From Mycolicibacterium nivoides (GTDB lineage Bacteria; Actinomycetota; Actinomycetes; Mycobacteriales; Mycobacteriaceae), in assembly GCF_003855255.1 (NCBI RefSeq), contig NZ_CP034072.1, positions 6,212,403 through 6,276,402 on the forward strand: a DNA stretch of 64,000 bases. The letters run 5' to 3'. Below the pieces are notes generated by a model. It saw nothing but the letters and a program-made list of their open reading frames with translations, was not told where the DNA came from and ran no database searches. Each line of letters opens with the position of its first letter. Positions within the stretch are counted from its first letter, which is position 1. The translations under genes were made by a program, and so were the position numbers. Shown here piece after piece: positions 61,167 to 64,000 of this stretch.

Positions 61167-61946
61167 ATGTTCGCATCGCTTCAGGGCCGTTCGGCCATCG
61201 TCACCGGCGGCAGCAAGGGCATCGGCCGCGGCATCGCCCAGACCTTCGCCAACGCCGGCGTGGACGTCCTCGTCACCGGGCGCAACCAGTCCGACCTCGA
61301 TGAGGCGGTCGCGGCGCTCGCCGACGCCCCGGGTCGGGTCAGTGCCCTGCGCGCGGACGTGACGAGCCCCGAGGACGCCCGCCAGGTGGTCAGTGCCGCC
61401 GTCGAGCGGCACGGCGGGCTGGACATCGTCTGCGCCAATGCCGGCATCTTCCCGTCCGGACGCCTGGAGGACCTCACCCCCGACGACATCGACCAGGTCC
61501 TTTCGGTGAACTTCAAGGGCACCGTCTACATCGTGCAGGCCGCACTCGCGGCGCTGACCGCGAGCGGCCACGGACGCGTCGTCATCACGTCGTCGATCAC
61601 GGGCCCCATCACCGGCTACCCCGGCTGGTCGCACTACGGGGCATCCAAGGCCGCCCAGCTGGGCTTCCTGCGCACCGCCGCGATGGAACTGGCCCCGAAG
61701 AAGATCACCATCAACGCCGTCCTGCCTGGCAACATCATCACCGAGGGCCTCGTCGAAATGGGCCAGGACTACATGGACCAAATGGCCTCGGCCGTACCCG
61801 CCGGCCGACTCGGATCGGTCGCCGACATCGGCAACGCGGCGCTGTTCTTCGCCACCGACGAAGCCGCGTACATCACCGGACAGTCGCTGGTCGTGGACGG
61901 CGGACAGATTCTGCCCGAATCTCACATGGCAATCGCTGAACTCTAG
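61167..61946 (+). CDS. SDR oxidoreductase of the microcompartment locus (amino-alcohol dehydrogenase type)
   Basis: The 259-residue classical SDR has [23 protein letters not shown] (Ser), [11 protein letters not shown] (Y-x3-K) and [14 protein letters not shown]. In this locus type it is the proposed aminoacetone reductase/1-amino-2-propanol dehydrogenase feeding the kinase. It follows the kinase gene by 20 bp. Confidence 0.9.
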   Translation: MFASLQGRSAIVTGGSKGIGRGIAQTFANAGVDVLVTGRNQSDLDEAVAALADAPGRVSALRADVTSPEDARQVVSAAVERHGGLDIVCANAGIFPSGRLEDLTPDDIDQVLSVNFKGTVYIVQAALAALTASGHGRVVITSSITGPITGYPGWSHYGASKAAQLGFLRTAAMELAPKKITINAVLPGNIITEGLVEMGQDYMDQMASAVPAGRLGSVADIGNAALFFATDEAAYITGQSLVVDGGQILPESHMAIAEL

Positions 61947-61961
61947 TTCAACCTGGATAGA

Positions 61962-61976
61962 ATTGGCTGTACCAAT
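61962..61976. promoter_or_regulatory. GntR operator copy 2 (autoregulatory)
   Basis: ATTGG-CTGTA-CCAAT is a perfect 15-bp inverted repeat that ends 19 bp before the GntR start. The related repeat at 54831-54845 lies in the microcompartment promoter, which links regulator and target. Confidence 0.75.
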
Positions 61977-61995
61977 ACACGGGCAGGGGGCCGGG

Positions 61996-62763
61996 GTGGC
62001 AGTTCACAGCGAGGAGTTGCGCAGGCGCATCGTCGGCGATATCAACGCGGGCACCCCCGGCGCGAAACTGGGCAGTGAGCGTGACCTGGCCGAGCAGTAC
62101 GGCACAAGCCGCTCCAGCCTGCGCCAGGTATTGGCCGCATTGGAGGAAGCCGGGCTGGTGCACCGGGTGATCGGCCGGGCCGGCGGCATCTTCATCAGCC
62201 ACGGCCAGGTCGAGCGACACCTCTCCGATGTGGTCGGCGTGCCCGCCTTCCTGGCCAATCAGGGGTACGTCGCGGGCACCCGAGTGCTCTCGACGCGCAT
62301 CACCACCCCCGACGACGCCACCAAGACCGCCCTTCGCCTGGGGCCCGGCGACTACGTCATCGAGATCCAGCGAGTCCGCCTGGCCGACGGCTCCCCCATC
62401 TCGCTCGAACACGCGCAGTTCCCCGCCGACGCCTTCCCGGGCCTGCTCGATCAGCAGCTGGGCGGATCACTCTACGAAATCCTGGAATCCCAATACGGTT
62501 TGGTCACCGGCCGGGCCGATGAGCGGATCGAGGCGGTCAGCGCGACCAGCAGCGAAGCCACCCTCCTGGGTATCAAGCCCAAGGCGGCACTGCTGTTGAT
62601 CACCCGGGTCACCTACGACCAGAACGGTTCTCCGTGCGAGTTCTCCCGCGACCTGTTCCGCGGAGACCGCACGGCACTGGCCGTCACGGCGAAGGGCAGC
62701 GGTATCGCCACCCACGCCGATGCCAACACCGCCTCGGTCACGCTGCAACGTCAGGCCGGCTGA
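61996..62763 (+). CDS. GntR-family regulator (HutC/UTRA type)
   Basis: The 255-residue protein has an N-terminal GntR winged helix (LRRRIVGDINAGTPGAKLGSERDLAEQYGTSRSSLRQVLAALEEAGLV) and a C-terminal UTRA domain (about 95-245: LRLGPGDYVIEIQRVRLADGSPISLEHAQFP). GTG at 61996 is preceded by a GGGGG ribosome binding site. It is the last gene of the microcompartment region and the probable amine-responsive repressor of both the permease and shell operons. Confidence 0.88.
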   Translation: MAVHSEELRRRIVGDINAGTPGAKLGSERDLAEQYGTSRSSLRQVLAALEEAGLVHRVIGRAGGIFISHGQVERHLSDVVGVPAFLANQGYVAGTRVLSTRITTPDDATKTALRLGPGDYVIEIQRVRLADGSPISLEHAQFPADAFPGLLDQQLGGSLYEILESQYGLVTGRADERIEAVSATSSEATLLGIKPKAALLLITRVTYDQNGSPCEFSRDLFRGDRTALAVTAKGSGIATHADANTASVTLQRQAG

Positions 62764-62796
62764 CACCTCGGCGCGCCTGCGGCGTCGTGCCTCGGG

Positions 62797-62979
62797 TTAC
62801 TCCGGCTCCTCGGCGGCAAGCTTGCGGTCGAGCGTCTCCTCGGTGTCTGCCCGGTCGGCACCCTGCCACCGGTCGGGTGCGTCCACCACATCGTCGCCGT
62901 CGGCGTTCTTGATCTCGTCAGAATCCGTCGACTCGCTCGGCGACAGCGTGTCATCAGGACCCACGTCGGTATCACTCAT
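62797..62979 (-). CDS. short acidic protein, DUF5709-like
   Basis: The 60-residue strongly acidic, disorder-prone protein has a tail, TEETLDRKLAAEEPE, that resembles the C-terminus of DUF5709 proteins of actinobacteria. GGGAGAA lies before the ATG. The function is unknown. Confidence 0.65.
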   Translation of the reverse strand: MSDTDVGPDDTLSPSESTDSDEIKNADGDDVVDAPDRWQGADRADTEETLDRKLAAEEPE

Positions 62980-63235
62980 GAGATTCTCCCGAATCAGGCT
63001 GGTACGGCATCGGTTTCACGGTCCCACACCCGATGCTGAGCCAATGCCGCAACAACGGCGTCGATGAACTGGGGTCTGACTCTTTGGCCATCACGGCTCC
63101 TCATGCATACGGCCATCGACCGACGTCTCCGGTCAACTGGCACCTGCTGCGGAGTACCCGGAGGCTGCGATGGAGAAACCGTGGGCCGACTCGCGACGAA
63201 GCCTTCGACGGACTGGTTGCCGACCTCCGCACCGC
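62980..63235. other. 256-bp intergenic region without a recognisable gene
   Basis: This lies between the acidic-protein gene and the decarboxylase stop. A short frame (63033-63320) is open, but it runs into the decarboxylase antisense and resembles nothing known. No hairpin or repeat of note was seen. Confidence 0.5.
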
Positions 63236-64000
63236 CTACGCCACGACCCGAACCGTGTGCAGCGCAGGATCAGCGGGGTCGGGAACATTCATCCCCGCCG
63301 CGAGCCCGGTGCGTAGGTAATCCAGCACGGCTTCGTTGAGCCGTTCACCTGGAACCACTGCGGGAATCCCTGGCGGGTATGGAGTGATCTGCTCAGCGGA
63401 AATCCGGCCCACCGCCTTCTCCACCGGGACATCCTCGACGCTGCCGAAAAACGCATCCCGGGGCGCCACCACAGTCTCCAGTTCCAGCTCATCGGGCGTC
63501 GGCAGATCAACTCGCGGCGGCGGGGCGAAATCGTGCGCGGCCTTGCGCCACAGCTTGAGCGCCTCGACCAGCCGGCCCGTGGTATCCAGACCATCGGCCA
63601 GCGACATGGTGGCCAGCACCCGGCGATGGTCGGTCATCCCCAGGTCGAGCCGGCAGTACTCCCGCAACCAATCGGCGGCCTGGTAGCCCGAGGTGCCCGT
63701 CGCCGACACGTCGATCAGCACCTGCAGCCGATCCAGATCATGCGAGGCCTGCTTACCCAGCAGTTCCTGGTCGAGGACCTCGATATCGTCGATCTCCTCA
63801 ATCTCGCGCCGGGTATCGGCCGCCAAATCCAGTGCAGCACCCATCAACTCGTGCCCATGTTCGACCATCTGCCGTCGCCAACCGTCAATCGCGCTGTACA
63901 CCAGCACATTCGGGCTCGTCGTCATGAGCAGATCGGCGCATGCTGACAGCCTGTTCTCGTCAACGAGATCACCCTGTAGATGAAACACCGAGCCCAGTAG
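63236..64000 (-). CDS. Orn/Lys/Arg decarboxylase, C-terminal part (Rv2531c-like, partial)
   Basis: 255 codons are present, and the start lies beyond the window edge. VFHLQGDLVDENRL is the region after the PLP lysine of fold-I ornithine/lysine/arginine decarboxylases. The C-terminal domain includes ISAEQITPYPPGIPAVVPGERL, a strong family signature. The enzyme decarboxylates a basic amino acid; the exact substrate needs the missing N-terminal half. Confidence 0.85.
   Translation of the reverse strand, partial: LLGSVFHLQGDLVDENRLSACADLLMTTSPNVLVYSAIDGWRRQMVEHGHELMGAALDLAADTRREIEEIDDIEVLDQELLGKQASHDLDRLQVLIDVSATGTSGYQAADWLREYCRLDLGMTDHRRVLATMSLADGLDTTGRLVEALKLWRKAAHDFAPPPRVDLPTPDELELETVVAPRDAFFGSVEDVPVEKAVGRISAEQITPYPPGIPAVVPGERLNEAVLDYLRTGLAAGMNVPDPADPALHTVRVVA

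Noticed and set aside
63033..63320. Short open frame between the acidic protein and the decarboxylase
   Set aside because: It runs antisense into the decarboxylase gene, has no ribosome binding site and shows no recognisable similarity.
1..64000. CRISPR array, insertion sequences, attachment sites, tRNA or rRNA genes
   Set aside because: No regularly spaced repeats, transposase or integrase motifs, tRNA cloverleaf or rRNA sequence could be found on reading both strands.

Overview
The window is high-GC actinobacterial chromosome with the gene content of a fast-growing Mycobacterium (Mycolicibacterium) close to M. smegmatis. The main evidence is an inverted but otherwise ordered block matching M. 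tuberculosis Rv0233-Rv0220 (as I remember that map), a Rhodococcus/Mycobacterium-type bacterial microcompartment (BMC) locus, KstR-type operators, and many GTG/TTG starts. No rRNA, tRNA, CRISPR array or transposase was seen.

Region 1 (0-15.4 kb) is the conserved envelope and lipid block: R2-like ligand-binding oxidase with its TetR neighbour, an accessory set (MFS transporter, small GNAT, methyltransferase, MarR, PPOX-type reductase), phosphotriesterase-family hydrolase, a decayed acyl-CoA synthetase remnant, integral-membrane acyltransferase, the LmcA-like lipoglycan protein with a membrane partner, a GT4 glycosyltransferase, a methyltransferase, an aldehyde dehydrogenase behind a KstR-like box, a small conserved protein and enoyl-CoA hydratase echA1.

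Region 2 (15.4-44.9 kb) separates the Rv0222-like gene from the Rv0221-like gene, which are neighbours in M. tuberculosis, so about 29 kb is inserted there. It holds: TetR with twin operators; a dihydrofolate-reductase-like protein, an AraC-DinB protein and arylamine N-acetyltransferase; a KstR-boxed acyltransferase-fadD12-lipO operon plus a glycolate-oxidase-type flavoprotein; a Gly-rich/MarR divergon; a NorQ-NorD-AveC-like operon; and a catabolic cluster (two amidohydrolases, aldehyde dehydrogenase, two Rieske oxygenases each with a ~110-residue companion, ferredoxin reductase, fatty acid desaturase, SDR, TauD-type dioxygenase). The region ends with a LysR-cupin-MDR-SnoaL divergon beside a truncated SDR.

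Region 3 (44.9-54.8 kb) resumes with the Rv0221 (WS/DGAT) and lipC homologues, a tandem acyl-CoA dehydrogenase preceded by a CRP-like site, a MerR-SDR operon, small NTF2-like and DUF proteins, and an HSL-type esterase.

Region 4 (53.2-62.8 kb) is the microcompartment locus: amine permease (divergent), class III aminotransferase/phospho-lyase, CoA-acylating aldehyde dehydrogenase with a C-terminal cargo peptide, tandem-domain shell protein, a scaffold-like protein with an N-terminal cargo-like helix, pentameric vertex protein, hexameric shell protein, a second tandem-domain shell protein, amino-propanol kinase, SDR and GntR regulator. The same inverted repeat lies before the regulator gene and in the permease/aminotransferase promoter, which joins the locus into one regulon. 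The window ends inside an ornithine/lysine/arginine decarboxylase.

The least ordinary features are a Rieske-oxygenase paralogue that has lost both His ligands of its Fe-S cluster, an amidohydrolase that has lost its HxH metal motif, an 18/20 identical quasi-palindrome in two intergenic regions of the same catabolic cluster, and a 67-bp palindromic element repeated between convergent genes.
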